Origin: Cunninghamella blakesleeana | Taxonomy: Eukaryota > Mucoromycota > Mucoromycetes > Mucorales > Cunninghamellaceae | Direction of reading: 5' to 3' | Assembly (NCBI GenBank): GCA_017871115.1 | Contig: JAFCIZ010000005.1 | Coordinates: 4,333,501-4,397,500 of the forward strand | Length of the DNA: 64,000 bases | In this document: piece after piece, positions 36,390 through 52,760 of the stretch | How positions within the stretch are numbered: the stretch's first letter is position 1 | Layout: the number at the start of each line of letters is the position of its first letter | The notes under the pieces: generated by a model | The model's database searches: none | Told to the model about the DNA's origin: nothing | Seen by the model: only the letters and a program-made list of their open reading frames with translations | Made by a program: the position numbers and the translations under genes

Positions 36390-39003
36390 ATGAGGAGAAC
36401 AAGTAAAAAAAGAAAAATTGTTTCAGGTATGCAAACCAGAAGTTCTACCACCAATAAAGGAAAACAAATTCAGCGTCAAACTGAAAATAGTAACATATCA
36501 GAAACTGTAACTACCACAACAGCAACTGCATTCCCTTCTTCTTCTTCACCATCGCCACCGTCAACAACGATGGAAACTAACTTCCGTGTAACGACATCAT
36601 CTAGTAATGACGGTCTAGCACCTTCAAGAGCCTTAACTCGCAGTCAATCTGGCGATGAATCTTTTGTTAGCAGATCTTCTTATACAACTACAGAATCAAG
36701 TTCTTTTGCAGATCAATTACAAAAACCAAGACAGCCAACAAGTGCAAATGATATAGAAAGAAATTTATTAGAAGAATGGTAAGTAAATAAATATACAAAA
36801 TAACATAAATGTAACTATTATTATTGTTTATGTATCTATTATTAATAGATGATAATTTTTTGTTATTTATTTTTTAACTTTTTTTTTTTGTTTTTGCATA
36901 ACTGAAATTTCGCCCCGTGTCTATTTTTTATTATTATAATTATCTTATTTAGGATTAGGGATAATTATGAGCCAAAAAAAGACGCTAATGTGCCACGCCA
37001 AGGGTTATTTGAGCATTATAAATATTATTGCGCAACCAATGGCATTACACCTATTAACTCTGCTACACTTGGTAAGGTTATTCGAGCTGTTTATCCTGGT
37101 GTTGCTACAAGAAGATTAGGAAATCGTGGTCAATCAAAATACCAATATAGTAATCTTCAGCGACGTGGAATGAACTTAGAAATTACTAATAATACTACTA
37201 CGACTGATACAGACAACAATAACAATAATTATAATAATAGCGATAGCCATCATCAAGTTAATAGTAATAACAGCAATAATATCAGCAGTAATGTTAGAAA
37301 TGACGCAAATTCATTACCAGCAACATCTTCTTTTTATTCTATCAACGATAATATTACCATGACATCACCTTCCATGTCTACATTAAGGATGGATTCATTA
37401 AGATCAGCAAATACGGATTCGACGTCTTTAATTACACCTAATTCTTCTTCAACATCATCTTCATCGTTACAAATTTTACCTCCCTTTCGACTTCCCGACC
37501 CTTCCAATCACTCGTTACCTTCTATCCAATTTGCCGATTTTTCATCATCACCACCATTGCCACCTTTCTCTTCCTCTACATCATTAAAAACTTCTCATTC
37601 ATTAAATAACGATTTAAATACTAGTCATACCAATCCAACTATATATCAATTAAATCAAAGCACATTACCACCACCACAACAACAACAACAGTCATCGCCT
37701 GTAGCATATACAACATTACCTCAAGATCAATTCATTACTCTTCCCTCATTAACTTATCCTATGTTTTGTTTGAAAACCAATTCTACTACTTTAGCAAGTA
37801 TTATTAGTCAATTTTCTATGAAATATGAACATCATTGTCGTTCTCTCTTTCATTATATTTGTACTGGGAAATTTGAAGAGGTAATATATATTGATAAATT
37901 ATCTATTTATAATTTTATTAATCTTTTTTTTTTTTCTAGCTTCGTACAGTATATGAACAGTTTTATTATCGCTTGCCAAATGATATGAAGAATATGTTAC
38001 ATGAAGTCCCTGAAATGACTGACTCTATCTGGAAATGGGATTGTATATTATATGATGTAAGTTATCCTTCTCTTCCTCTCGCTTTTTTATTTATTTATTG
38101 AAAAAAAAAATATCAAATTTGAAAATAGACTTAATAATTTTCTTTTAATAATAATTAAATTAGACCTTGATTATTCAACTTTTACCAAACATTAATACAC
38201 CAACAAGTGATACGATGATGAGTAACCTTAGGCAGTTCACAAAGGATTTACCCAATTTCTTACAGGATTTATTAAAAGATTATCCTAATGCATTAAGGCT
38301 TAGAAAAATAGATGTTGCTAGTATTTTTGTTGCCAAGCTTCGCAGACATTTGACATTAAATCAATACGCATTAACTGTTACAGATATTATAAGACAGCCA
38401 CATCTTTTGAGAGCTATGAAGGAAATTTGGATAGAATTGGATTTTGGTATCATACTTGATCATGCTCTATGGATATGCGATTGTAAAAATAATGATATGA
38501 AAACTATTTGTAAGTTTCTTTTTTTATTATTATTTATTTATTTTTTTTTAAAAAAAAAAAAACATAATGATATGTAAGTTTTTATAATCATCCTTTTAAA
38601 CTAACTTTATAATATCTTTCTTCATTTTATTATTACTATAATTGATATTAGTGGAAAATGAAATCTTTTATTTGCTATCTCATGGAACTACTTTAGAGCA
38701 ATGGATGGAATGGGAAGAACAGGTCATTGATAAATATCTTGGACCAACACCAAAGGTAAAATGTATATATACTCAAAGACACATGAAAATATATAAATAT
38801 AAATTTATATTTACTTAAAATTGTGCACAAATACTAATTTTTCTTTTCTTTTTCAATTTATTTATAGCAACCTAATCTACAAGAAATTGATAAATATATA
38901 GCAGCATCTAAACAATTTATATTAAAATGGAATATGTATAGTGGATTGATCACTCAGCAACTGACCATGAAAAAAGTACCCCATTTAGGTAACCAAAAAA
39001 TAA

Positions 39004-39034
<31 letters not shown>

Positions 39035-39292
39035 AAAATAAATAAATAAAAAAACAATAACAAATAAACAAAATTCAACTTAAAAAAAAGTTATACTAAC
39101 GATACATGTATATATATAGATTCTTTTAAAGCATTTCAATTCTTTTTTAGCGATTTGATTTTATATCATGTTGAAGAACGAATTGCAGGTATTAATGCTA
39201 AATTATCACAACCTTTACCTACTCGAGATACATCATCCTCAGCTTCAAATTCCTCCTCATCGCCAACAAATTATAATATTTTAACTCATTAA
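36390..39292 (+). CDS. RFX-family winged-helix transcription factor
   Basis: Seven exons: 36390-36778, 36953-37880, 37940-38056, 38164-38509, 38652-38755, 38868-38988, 39120-39292; 725 residues. The RFX DNA-binding domain (about residues 125-200) is clear: LLEEWIRDNYE, VPRQGLFEHYKYYC, INSATLGKVIRAVYPGVATRRLGNRGQSKYQY. An Asn/Ser/Pro-rich region follows, then the conserved RFX extended/dimerisation region (exons 3-7: LRTVYEQFYYRLP, FTKDLPNFLQDLL, ALRLRKIDVASIFVAKLRRHLTL). Fungal RFX proteins (Crt1/Rfx1, Sak1) bind X-box-type palindromes and regulate DNA-damage response, the cell cycle or cAMP-linked development. The W-I junction of the DNA-binding domain is split by the first intron. Confidence 0.93.
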
Positions 39293-39838
39293 AACAACTC
39301 TAATATACTAATAACTCAATACTTTACGCATATACATATACATATATATATTTCTCTTTCAATTTATAATTACAGTATCTATAAATATCACACCCATATA
39401 TCATTTGTATATATTTTATTTTTTATCTTAGGTGGGTAATATACTTTTATATGTATTCCCATTTTTATCATCTTTGTTATATATAAACATATATCTATTC
39501 TATATTATTACCCCTTTTTATATATAAAACTTAATATGAACTGCGTTAATGCTTAAATACTAAAAAGTAATAATAAACTAGCTGCCTTTTTTTATTTTAT
39601 TTTTTTTAAAAAAAGATTCATTCTAATTTATGCTCCGAAGAAAAAAAATTAAGATAAAAAAGCTCCTTTTTTTTCTCTTTTTCAAGTACTTTTATGTATT
39701 ATTTTTATTATTATAAATATTAGCGATATTATTTTTATTATTATTTTATTATAATTATTATTCATTTATCCATTCATTCATTCATTTATTCGTTCCTTCT
39801 TTATAAATATAAACAGTACATTTAAAAAAACTGATTAC
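39293..39838. other. Intergenic region
   Basis: 546 bp between two same-strand genes; AT-rich, (TCAT)-like repeats at about 39765-39790 before the next ATG. Nothing else recognised. Confidence 0.35.
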
Positions 39839-40881
39839 ATGTCAGAACATGTTGATCTTTCCTTTAAACCATTGCCAGAATCAGATACAGCCTCTACAAT
39901 AACAAGTAATACAGCTGAAAATGAACAACAACAGCAACAACAAGAACACCAGCCATCACTATTACCGACAGCACCATCGAATAAAAAACGCACCACTACT
40001 TCAAATTCCATTTATAATAATAAAAAAAAGACAAGTAGTTTAAGATATAAAATGAAACCAACCAATGAACTACATGATAGTTTTGAAACAATGGATTTAA
40101 ATCATATCCCACCTACTTCACAAAAGAATAAACATATTTCATCTTCATTATCACCAGTACCATATTCTTACATAAATAATAATAACAACAGCAAATGTAA
40201 TAATAATACTAATAATAAAAAAGAAAAAGAAAAAGAACAGGAAAATCACATTACGGATAACCATGATAATCCTAATATTTCTCTTGATAATAATTATCTA
40301 TCGCAACGTTATTCACTAAAACAGCCTACGTCAATCGACCAACACACTTCTTCTCCACCATCATCATCAGCAGTAGCTGATTTTCCTCTAGAAGTAAATA
40401 ATATTCATTCTACTCTTCAGCAACAAAAACAACCAAAACAAGCTTTACGCACGGTTCCAATAAGAAACTATGAACAATTTCCTGGAAATAATGTATTTTT
40501 TTGTAATGGCCGTATTTTAACTAATCGTGCTTTTTGGGCTTTTATTATTACTATTATTTTATTATGTGGACCATGTATATTATTTGCTATTTTCGTGTAA
40601 GTGTAAAAAATATAAATATTATTATTTTTTTGGGGGGATGTGATGACATATATATATATATATATATAATAGATTCTTATGCATAGATTAATATGGTTCG
40701 ATTTTTATTTTTAATATTATTTATTTAAATTAGATGCCCGTGGCTATGGTTTAACATTTCGCCAGCAATCCCTATTTTATTTGGCTATACGTTTACTTTA
40801 TGTTTTGCGTCAATGATTAAAACTTCTTGGACCGATCCTGGAGTAAAATAAATACATAAATTAAATTAATATATCATCACA

Positions 40882-40931
<50 letters not shown>

Positions 40932-41612
40932 GTATAAATAAATAATAATATTAATAGTACTAATATTAAAGATTAATTTTTATTAATATTATTATTATCT
41001 TTAATGTTTAGATTCTACCTCGAAATTTATATGCACCATCGACCATATCAGCAAAAGATAGATTTGGGCATGCTTATGAATTACAACATGAACCTCCTCC
41101 CCCTATACGGGATATTATAATTAAAGGTGAAGTTACCCAATTAAAATACTGTGATACATGTGGTATATACCGACCTCCAAGAGCAAGTCATTGCCGACAA
41201 TGCAATAACTGTGTTGGTAAGATTTAAAAAATAGATGATAATAATTAAATAAAAACATGCTCAAATAATAACAATAATAATAAATATATTTGAAATAGAA
41301 CATGAAGATCATCATTGCATTTGGTTAAATAATTGTATTGGAAGAAGAAATTATAGATCTTTTTTCACATTTATTGTCACCGCTTCTATATTATGTGTCT
41401 ACGTATTTTCCTTTTCTTTGGTTCAATTAGTTTCTTTATATTTAAACAGTGGCGCAAACTCTTTTCAAGTAATCTTATCTGAAACACCCATTAGTTTATT
41501 ATTAGCTATTCTTTGCTTTTTATTAGCTATCCCAGTGATTAGTTTGACAGGATATCATTGCTTTTTAACAATGCGTGGTGTTACAACTCATGAACAGGTA
41601 TACAGATAATGA

Positions 41613-41646
<34 letters not shown>

Positions 41647-42070
41647 TTACTATTATTATTAAAAAAGAGCAAATTAATTTCTTTATTAATTTTAATATTT
41701 TAATTATTTAATTCATATATATAGTTACGCTATTCAATTGCAATGAAGCCTTTTGAAAAACATCTATTTGATTTTGGAAATCCGTTACTTAATTTTAACT
41801 ATGCTCTTTGTCGACCAAGGGCCAAAAGGTAATATATACATAAGTATATATTTATATATAAACATTTATCTTCCCATGATTTTTATGATTCATTGTTAAT
41901 TAATATATTATTACTTTATTATCGTTTGGAATAGCTATTTGGCTCGTAGGAAATATATGCAAGAAAGATATAATATTAACGACGAACTTGATCATAATCA
42001 AATCATAGAACCACAAAATACTAACCAGCCTTCCTCCTCTTCCTCATCTCCTCAATTCAATACAAATTAA
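39839..42070 (+). CDS. DHHC protein S-acyltransferase, Erf2-like
   Basis: Six exons: 39839-40596, 40734-40842, 41012-41216, 41299-41597, 41725-41828, 41935-42070; 536 residues. The cysteine-rich domain reads [41 protein letters not shown]; the active-site DHHC is about residues 361-364. Four transmembrane helices are visible, two before (AFWAFIITIILLCGPCILFA; IPILFGYTFTLCF) and two after the DHHC block. The pre-TM motif NVFFCNGRILTNRAFW and TDPGILPRNL between TM2 and the Cys-rich domain match the Erf2/ZDHHC9-14-18 group, which palmitoylates Ras-type GTPases in ER/Golgi membranes with a partner such as Erf4. The ~215-residue N-terminus is Gln/Asn/Ser/Lys-rich and disordered. Confidence 0.92.
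40887..40928. repeat. (TA)n microsatellite
   Basis: About 20 TA copies in intron 2 of the palmitoyltransferase gene, flanked by short inverted AATTATA sequences that would extend a hairpin. Confidence 0.8.
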
Positions 42071-42995
42071 TCTATTGTTATTCATTAACTTATATATATA
42101 TATATATATATACTTATATTTATATTTATTTTTCTGCTATCTAATATTTTTTTTTTCTTACATATTACATTCTTTAAACTATTTAATATTTATTATTATT
42201 ACTACTACTACTACTACTTTTTATTATTATATATATATATATATATTTAATTTGTAATTATTTATTCATACTTTTTATTTATATTTAAAAGATTTATTAA
42301 AATAATATTTTTTTTTTGGTATAATAACACGATATAAAAAGAGAAAATCATCCTTAAAACAAACTTCTGTTTTATTTTATTATTAAAAAACAATATTTTG
42401 CGACAAATAACCTGTTTATACTTTAATCTAGAACTATTGTATATATGTATATATTTTTTTAAATATATAATTACACTTTTAATTAAATAAAAATAAAAAA
42501 CAATTCATTTTAAAATTTTTAAAATAGTTGATTTTTTTTATAGTCCATTAGAAACTTATATTTAGTAATTAATATATTTTATTATGAAAAAGTATGGCAA
42601 AAATAAAAAATCTGGTCGCTATAAGTAAAAAAGAGTTTACTATTCGAAAACCTATTGGGATTTTAAATCGTTCAAAAACCATGAGGTATTCTAGGGTTAG
42701 TTTGCTATATCTTAATTTTTCGATATAATCATTATAAAATCATATATTTTAGAATAAAACTTAGGTATTACTGGTTAAAAGGAATTGAATTACATTGTTT
42801 TTAATATACTTCCATTATTACAAAAGGTTAAAAAATAGAAATGAAAAAAAAAACATTTTTTATAAACTGAAAGATATTTTCTTCTTCCTCTTTCCCCTTT
42901 TTTATTATGTTTTGCATAACTATATGATTCGATAAATAATGATATATTATCTTTCACATTATTTTTTGTACTCCTTAATTAATATAGTATTTTTT

Positions 42996-43027
<32 letters not shown>

Positions 43028-43153
43028 CGTGTATAAGAGCAAGTAGAATTTATTTAAATAGGCAATTTAAATAATAATAATAAAAAAAAAGGTGATAGTA
43101 TAATTATAATAGGATACATTAATTTATTGTATTAATTTGTCTTATCTAACAAT
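42071..43153. other. Convergent intergenic region
   Basis: 1.1 kb between the 3' ends of the palmitoyltransferase (+) and succinyl-CoA ligase (-) genes. It contains (TA)n at 42995-43027 and a less simple stretch at about 42590-42720 in which no ORF, inverted repeat or RNA gene could be established. Confidence 0.35.
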
Positions 43154-45628
<2,475 letters not shown>

Positions 45629-46851
45629 GATATCAATCTATATGAAGATGAAAAAATAATAATAAAAATAATAAAAGATATGAGAAAAAAAAAAATTAAA
45701 AAAAATACCGTGTTTTTCTTTTTTTATATATACTATTTAATGAAAATAATAATTACCTTTTATATATTAATGAAAATAAAATAAAATATATAAAGAGTTG
45801 GGTGGTTTATATATATAAAAGAAAGAAGAAAAAAAAAAAGATCTATATAAAAAAGTTTAAAATATATTGGGAAAAGAAGTGAAAAAAAAAACAATTTCAA
45901 TTTTTTTTAATGTACGCCCAGTCCTCCCTCGGCCGGCTTAATTCGGAAAGAGTGAGAGAAGAAAAAAAATTTATAAGTGTGCTTTTTTAATTACCGCGAT
46001 GTCATGGTTAAAAAAGGATCGGCGACGGCCGTCTTTAATAATAAAACCAACATTATTTATTGATATTGTTCATTACATAAATATAATAAAAACCATCTTT
46101 TATATAAGGACCTTTTTTTTTAATATCTTTAATACCAGTGTTATATTATTTTAGTTTTTTTAAAAAAAAACAAAAAAATGATTGATACAGGTGAAATTTA
46201 AAATACTAAAAAATAAACTGAAGGAAGGTCACAAAAAATTGAAAAATATGGGAATATACATGAAAAAACTATGTATAATCACATAGCAAAAAAAAAACCC
46301 GCCGTTTCCTTCGGAATATGAATTGGTTCAATAAGTAAATCAAAGTGAAGTTTTGACCATTTATTGATATAAAACTATATAATAGTCAAACTACATACAT
46401 AAAAAACTATTTAATACTATACAAGATACAATATACAAGTGATTTGATTATAAAATTAATACTATATTTCTGTAACTATATATTATTTATAATTAAAATA
46501 CTAGTAGATCCTATAAAATTGAAAATGATTAATATACAACTTATATATAAATAAATAATAATATGATATTAACATTATTTATACCAATTTATTATAAAGT
46601 GACAATAAATATTAAATAAAAATGACAATAATAATAATAAAAACAATAACAATAACAACAATAATAGTAATAACAAGAATAATAAGAAAAAGTATCAAGG
46701 ATTGCTTGCATGAAAAAAAAAAAAATTGTGTTCAAAAAATGGAAGGTTTTCGTGGCTTAAATTTAATTTTAAATTTGAGCTTTTTTTTATCACTTTTTTT
46801 TTTTTTCTTCAAATAAAATAGTAATAAATCTTTTTATATATATCTTAAATA
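45629..46851. promoter_or_regulatory. Divergent intergenic region with GC-richer island
   Basis: 1.2 kb between the succinyl-CoA ligase (-) and CCDC137-like (+) genes. Positions about 45908-46036 contain GC-rich words (CCTCCCTCGGCCGGC, GATCGGCGACGGCCGTC) that stand out against the surroundings and probably mark the ligase core promoter. The remainder is AT-rich. An AAT/ACA-repeat frame at 46622-46816 is not credible as a gene. Confidence 0.4.
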
Positions 46852-47831
46852 ATGCCACATAAACGAGCCAAAGCTAGCGTACGTAAAGAGCGTAGTAAGA
46901 TGTATGTACTTTATTTTATTTAATTTATTTAGACGCATGTTCTCCCTTTATGATTAATTTACTGATCCCATTTTTTAATATGAATCTACTTTATTAGGGT
47001 AGATCTACCAGCAACTAAATCAGATATGGGACAAGATGGACCAAAAGGATTAGCACGTTTGCTGAAAATGAAAGATTATATGAAAGAAAATAATAAAAAG
47101 AAGCAACAACAAAAAAAGGAAGCAGCAGAAGCTAAAGTATGAACTCTACCAACAATTAATATAATAGTAATAATAATGCGAAGATATAAAATTAGTAGAA
47201 TGTACTAACTTTGTATACTACTATTTATTTTATTTATTTATTGTAAAATTACTAGAAAGCTTTAACAAAAATCCAACCAGGGGAACGATTAGGTGATTTT
47301 GCAAGAAGAGTAGAAAAAGAATATCAATCAGAGATGGTAGCAGCACATAAAGAATCTAAACCTATAACGGAACGAAAGAAAAAGAACCAATTGGCAAGAA
47401 AAGAGAAATTAAAAGCAAAAAAACAAAAAATTATAGAAAAATATGGAGGAAAAGATTTTGATGATTTGAAAGACGATGTTAAATTTGGAGAAGTAGTAGA
47501 TGCTCCCCCTATTTTTAAAAAATTACCTAAAGCTCGTGGTCAAGGTAAACAGGAATTAGAAGCAAAAACTAAAGAATTGTTAGTATCATCATCATCAAAG
47601 AAAAGGAAATTGGACCAAGATAATAATGATACAACAACAAATGGATATGAATCGGAAGAAGATGAAAATATGAAACTATTAAAAGCATCACATAAAAGAA
47701 AATTAGCCAATATGAGTGCAGCTGCTAAAAAAATATTGGAAGATGAACGTGAAAAGGCTATATCATTATATAGAGAAAAGAAATCAAAAAAGATGGCGGA
47801 TTCTGGTTTAACTCCTTCTTATAATTTATAA
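46852..47831 (+). CDS. CCDC137-like basic coiled-coil nucleolar protein
   Basis: Three exons (46852-46901, 46998-47136, 47256-47831), 254 residues. It is Lys/Glu-rich and helical throughout. Recognisable blocks are GERLGDFARRVEKEYQ, ITERKKKNQLARKEKLKAKK, DDVKFGEVVDAPPIF and the C-terminal LEDEREKAISLYREKKSKK, in the same order as 'KFGEVV..PP' and 'VEEERERAVQAYRALK' of animal CCDC137. That protein is nucleolar/chromosome-associated; a ribosome-biogenesis role in fungi is plausible but inferred. The very basic N-terminus (MPHKRAKASVRKERSK) is a likely nuclear or nucleolar signal. Confidence 0.75.
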
Positions 47832-49373
47832 TATGTACATCTATCTAGTTTATTTTTTTTTACTACTATTATTTTTTTTTAAATTGTATATTATGTTATA
47901 TAAATTTTATTTAGATATTTTATCATTAAAAAAATTTTACACCATATGTTCCATGTATCAATTAAACTTAGGTTTATTGTTTGCAGTAAATTGATTATAA
48001 TGAAGGATTGTAAGAATGGTGATTGCTATATAATAAATAGAGAAGATAGGCAAAAAAATAATAATAATAATCCTCTTTCACTTTCAGCAGCTTGCTCATT
48101 TTCCTCGTAAGCTATTTAAAGTAAATATGCAAAATAGTTGAGGAGCTGTTGAGCTGAATTGTTTTAAAATAGGTTAAGAATGATAATCATATGGTAATAT
48201 AAATATAGCTATATCAAGTGTTTTTAGAATTAATTATTTTGTTGGGTCAACGGCCGTATCCTATTGTTATTATTTTTATTATTATTATTTGACTATTAAC
48301 GGAAAAATGGAGTTTAAGTGTGTTTTTCACTACTTATTTTTTAATTTTAAAATAGAAAGACAAATATAAAACATGCAAAAACGTTATAGATCAGGTTTGT
48401 TCTTATTTTGAGAGCAAGAAAATCTACTCATTATATCATTTTATAATTGATTTCCTAGAAAATTACACTTTTTTATAAAAAAATTGAAATAAACTATTGG
48501 TGCTTTTAACCATTTTTTTTTTCAGAGTGTGTATTAAATCCCCTAATAAAATAAACCATAAAGTGTTTTAAAAAAATGGTCAAAAATGTACTATCATTGA
48601 TAGGCAGAGGGGTATCTACCCGAAAAAAAACTATACAAGTTAAACATACTTTTATACAAAGTATTTGATTAATATTATATATCCCCGTAACTTTTATTTA
48701 TTATTATTTTATTTTATTTTTTCGAAATTTGAAAAAAAAAAAAAAAAAATTGCATTTAAACAGATGAATTATAATAAGCATATTATATTATAAAAGTATA
48801 TTATTAGAAATAAAAGTATAAATAAGCAAAATAAAGATATGCGAACTATATGAAAAGTTTACCATTCATATTGATTTTTAACTCTAGAGAGATATAAATA
48901 ATGGAGCTTCAAGCACAGCTAATGAGCAAATTCATACATTTGTACGTAGGCCAAACGATTGGAATAAATTCGCTTATTAAAATACTATATATAGAAAGAT
49001 AAAATAAATAAATAAATAATTCATATAAAACTTGTGTGTACTTTTTTTTTTTTAAAAAAAAGGTAAGATTTGCCTTTGTTTTATTAGGTAGAGGAATAAC
49101 AAAGATGAATATATTCGGTTTTTCAGTAAAAATTACTGGAAGTAAAAAAAAATTAATAATGTTTTTAAAGTAAAATTTTCTTTTGTCTCTCTTTCTCTTA
49201 TTCTATTATTAATGAAATATATATTCTGTGTTATAATGGGCCAGTATATATGCATATATATATTATTAATGGATTAGATATATTAAATCTATAACTATAA
49301 CTTTATTATTCTTAGTAGCTTTTTTAATTGCAGTTCAGAATTGTAAACCTACTGGTGTTTAATAATCACACAC

Positions 49374-49409
<36 letters not shown>

Positions 49410-50938
49410 TGATATTAGTAGACTATCATTCCCACATAAGCAATTACAAATCACTGTCCTTACATTCATCTTCCCTTTCTCATGTAAATTAAATATTGCA
49501 AAAATAATATAAATAAAATAAAGTTTTTTTATCTTTTTTTCCTTTTTTGTTCCACCCTAATATATTATAGATTGGGAGATAGTAAAATGAATATAGGTAT
49601 AAAATCAGAGGTTTGATTTGACTCAAGATGCAAAAATCTACCAATTCCGGATATAATTAAGGATGAACAGATTGAAATCACTTCCTAGATTTTATGAATG
49701 GCAGAAGCCACTTCAAAGGATATCATTAGAAGAAAGAAAAATTTTATATACTATACATCTATTTACGATATCAAATGTTATTTTTTTTTTTTATACAATC
49801 CAAACTAATAAAGATTTCTATTAATACACTTAAAATATAACAGAAAAAAATTCACAAATAAAAACCTGATATGAAAAATTTAAACTTCTAATACGGAAAA
49901 TACAAATATTACTGCAATAGGTGCTGTAATTACGAAACAAAACAAAACAAAGCAAAGCAAAAAATAACAATAAAAGACTATGAAAATTTATTTTATTGTC
50001 TTTTATTACTAAGTTTATCTTTTTTTTTCTTTTTTTTCCAAATGTCATGCTACCAAAATACTATTCACCTCTCAATCTTGATCTAACAGTTATGACTCAA
50101 TATTGTTTATACAGAGTAAAAAAAACGCACGCTTTCTAGATTAATAATAGTAAAACTCTTGCTGTTTTAATTTATGTTTGATAAAACAATAACGATTGAT
50201 CTTTATATTTTTTCTGTATGTATTAATTCTATTTTAAACAAATATATACTGTAGTTATAACTAATTTTACTTATTAATGGTTCAAATCAAAAAAAATTAG
50301 AACAAATTCATGAAATTTCACAACTATATTATGAAATCTACGCTATATATAAAAACTGTGATACTATTAGCTTGTTAAAATATCAGAAGGATTGAGCTAA
50401 TGTCTATAAAGAAATATGAATATTTAGCTCTAGAATTATTCTTTAACTTAATTAGTGAATATTCATGATAATTCTATTAAACATATTATAAATGTCAAAA
50501 TCAATCGTTTAGTTGACATATTAAAATATCAAGTCAATTGACACATTGTCTGTCAAGCTGAAATTTTGTTTAAGCACTGATTAGTCAGTTTTTTTTAAAA
50601 AAAAGATGACATTGCATATAATAAAAAGCTAAAACATCATAGTAAAAGAAATTTACGTATGGGAATTATATCTTATTAATTCTCGAAGTTTCCAAATTAT
50701 GTATACGTAATAAAAACACTTCTATTTTTAGTCAAGATACGTTTTGAAAATGCTTTATAATTCGTTTTATTAAAAAGACGAGTAGAGCAAGATACATTAC
50801 TGTAATCATTTTTTAACCTCAATAAATACAAATCAGGATTTTAAATTCCGCTTTTTTAAAAAAAAATTTAAAAATGCAAAATTGATTTTTTTTTCTTTCT
50901 CTCTTTATTCTTTTTACACTTACAATCTTCCTTATATC
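47832..50938. other. 3.1-kb gene-poor region
   Basis: The longest gap in the window. No convincing ORF, tRNA, rRNA or snoRNA was recognised on either strand. It contains (TA)n at 49380-49409, a T-run/A-run inverted pair at 49042-49062 and many A/T runs. A stretch at 49565-49740 has more balanced composition and short open segments in several frames, possibly decayed coding DNA. Confidence 0.4.
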
Positions 50939-52760
50939 ATGATGCGTGCTGTTATTGTTAAACAACCAGGTACATAACAAATATAATATTTAATTTTTTC
51001 ACTTTATTTTTTAATATTTATTAATATATACTTTTTTGATTAATTTTTTTGTATAAATAAAAAGGTGATGCTTCTCAATTAGTTATTGCTGACTATCCTA
51101 AGCCTAGCCCTTCTGATTCTCAAATTCTTGTCAAAGTAACGCGTTCATATTTATTCATCAATAAGATTTTTATTATTATTTAATATAATATCTAATAGAT
51201 CTGTACGTATATATTTATTTATTTATTCCATTATAGACCAAATGTTTTTGTTTGAATCGTATGGATATTGTTCAAAGAAAAGGATTGTATCCTCCTCCAC
51301 CAGGAGCTTCAGAGTTACTCGGTGTAGAAATATCTGGTATTGTAGAAGAAGTTGGTAAAAATGGTAAGTGAATACACATATATGCACATAAATACTAGTT
51401 GGCTTAATGAATAGCACCTAATAATAATAATCGAAACCTTAAATATTTATAAAACAAACTATTTCATTTCATTTCATTTATATTAGTAACCAAATTTAAG
51501 AAAGGAGATGCTGTTTTCGGCTTGATGGGAGGTGGTGGTTATGCTGAGGTATGTAGGAAAAAAAATTATGTAAAATAAGGTGGAGTCTACGACTTTTTTT
51601 TTTTTTTTTTTTTGATTAATAATACATGTCAAATTGGATTAATAATATAGTATGCAGTTTTGGAAGAAAGTTTGGCCTTATTAAAACCTGAAAATATTAC
51701 TTTTGAACAAGCTGCCGCCATTCCTGAAACTTGGTTTACTGCTTATCAAGCCTTGTTTTTAGTTAGCAAACTTCAAAAGGGTGAAGATGTATTAATCCAT
51801 GCTGGTGCTTCAGGTGTGTCACTTTGTGCAATCCAACTTGCTAAAGCTGCTGGAGCGTAAGTTTTATTTTCAAAAAAAAAAAAAAAAAAAAATAGAATTA
51901 CAAGTCGAATCATTCCGTTCATTTATCTCATTTTATTTTTTTAATCTATATAGTAAACGTATCTTTGTTACTTGCGGATCTGAAAAAAAGATTGAATTTT
52001 GTAAATCACTTGGTGCTACCCATGGTATAAATTATAAAACTCAAGATTGGGCAAAAATTGTAAGTATAAGAATAATACATGATTGTCATTTTTTTTTTCC
52101 TTTATATATGTATAATACTTTGTAATTAACCTCATTATTTTTTATTTTTATTTTATTTTATTTATTAGATTGCTGAAGAAACTGGCTCTAAAGGTGTGAA
52201 TGTTATTGTTGATTATATTGGAAAAAATTACTTTAATCAAAATCTTGAAGTTTTAGGTCTTGATGGTTGTATGGTAATTTTGGCTTTTATGAGTGGTAAG
52301 TTAATAAAAAAAAACATAGAAAAAATTTTTTTTTCTATTTAACAATATATATATATAACCGTTACTATTGTTTATTTGTTTTTAAAAAATAGGCCCCATT
52401 GTTGAAAATGCTAATATCGGTCCCATTCTTAAAAAACGTCTTCGAGTAAGTTTTATTTATTTATTTGAATATATCTCTAGTAAAAAACAATTTTTACGAA
52501 TGTAAAATATTTACGATATTTTTATATATACACATTTCTAGATTGAAGGTTCTACTTTAAGAAGTCGTTCAGTTGAATATCAAGCAAATTTATGTCAACA
52601 AGTTTATGAACATGCTATTAAAGAACATCTTTGTTCCACTGGTGAAGGCAAATTTAAAGTCATTATTGACAGCGTTTTTGACTGGAAAGATATTGTTAAG
52701 GCAACTGAATATATGGAATCTGATCAATCAATGGGTAAAATCGTAATGGTAATTCCATGA
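50939..52760 (+). CDS. Zinc-free NADPH:quinone oxidoreductase (MDR superfamily, PIG3-like)
   Basis: Nine exons: 50939-50969, 51065-51135, 51237-51363, 51487-51548, 51651-51856, 51954-52059, 52169-52295, 52393-52445, 52542-52760; 333 residues. GroES-like N-terminal part has [20 protein letters not shown] and [14 protein letters not shown]. The Rossmann part has [20 protein letters not shown], the nucleotide-binding A-x-x-G-x-x motif. [28 protein letters not shown] and the C-terminal [23 protein letters not shown] are typical of the TP53I3/PIG3 and qor-like group. No cysteine zinc site is present. It probably reduces quinones with NADPH in the cytosol; physiological substrate unknown. ATG-ATG start: the first of the two is used here, but either could initiate. 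Confidence 0.92.

Noticed and set aside
46622..46816. Frame rich in Ile/Thr upstream of the CCDC137-like gene
   Set aside because: Product of an AAT/ACA microsatellite and A/T runs; no ATG context or family resemblance.
49830..50048. 72-codon minus-strand frame in the gene-poor region
   Set aside because: Phe/Leu/Lys-rich low-complexity frame, as expected by chance in AT-rich DNA.
47832..50938. tRNA, rRNA or snoRNA genes
   Set aside because: Visual search for A/B-box pairs, cloverleaf stems and box motifs found none I could defend; a tRNAscan or Infernal run would be decisive.
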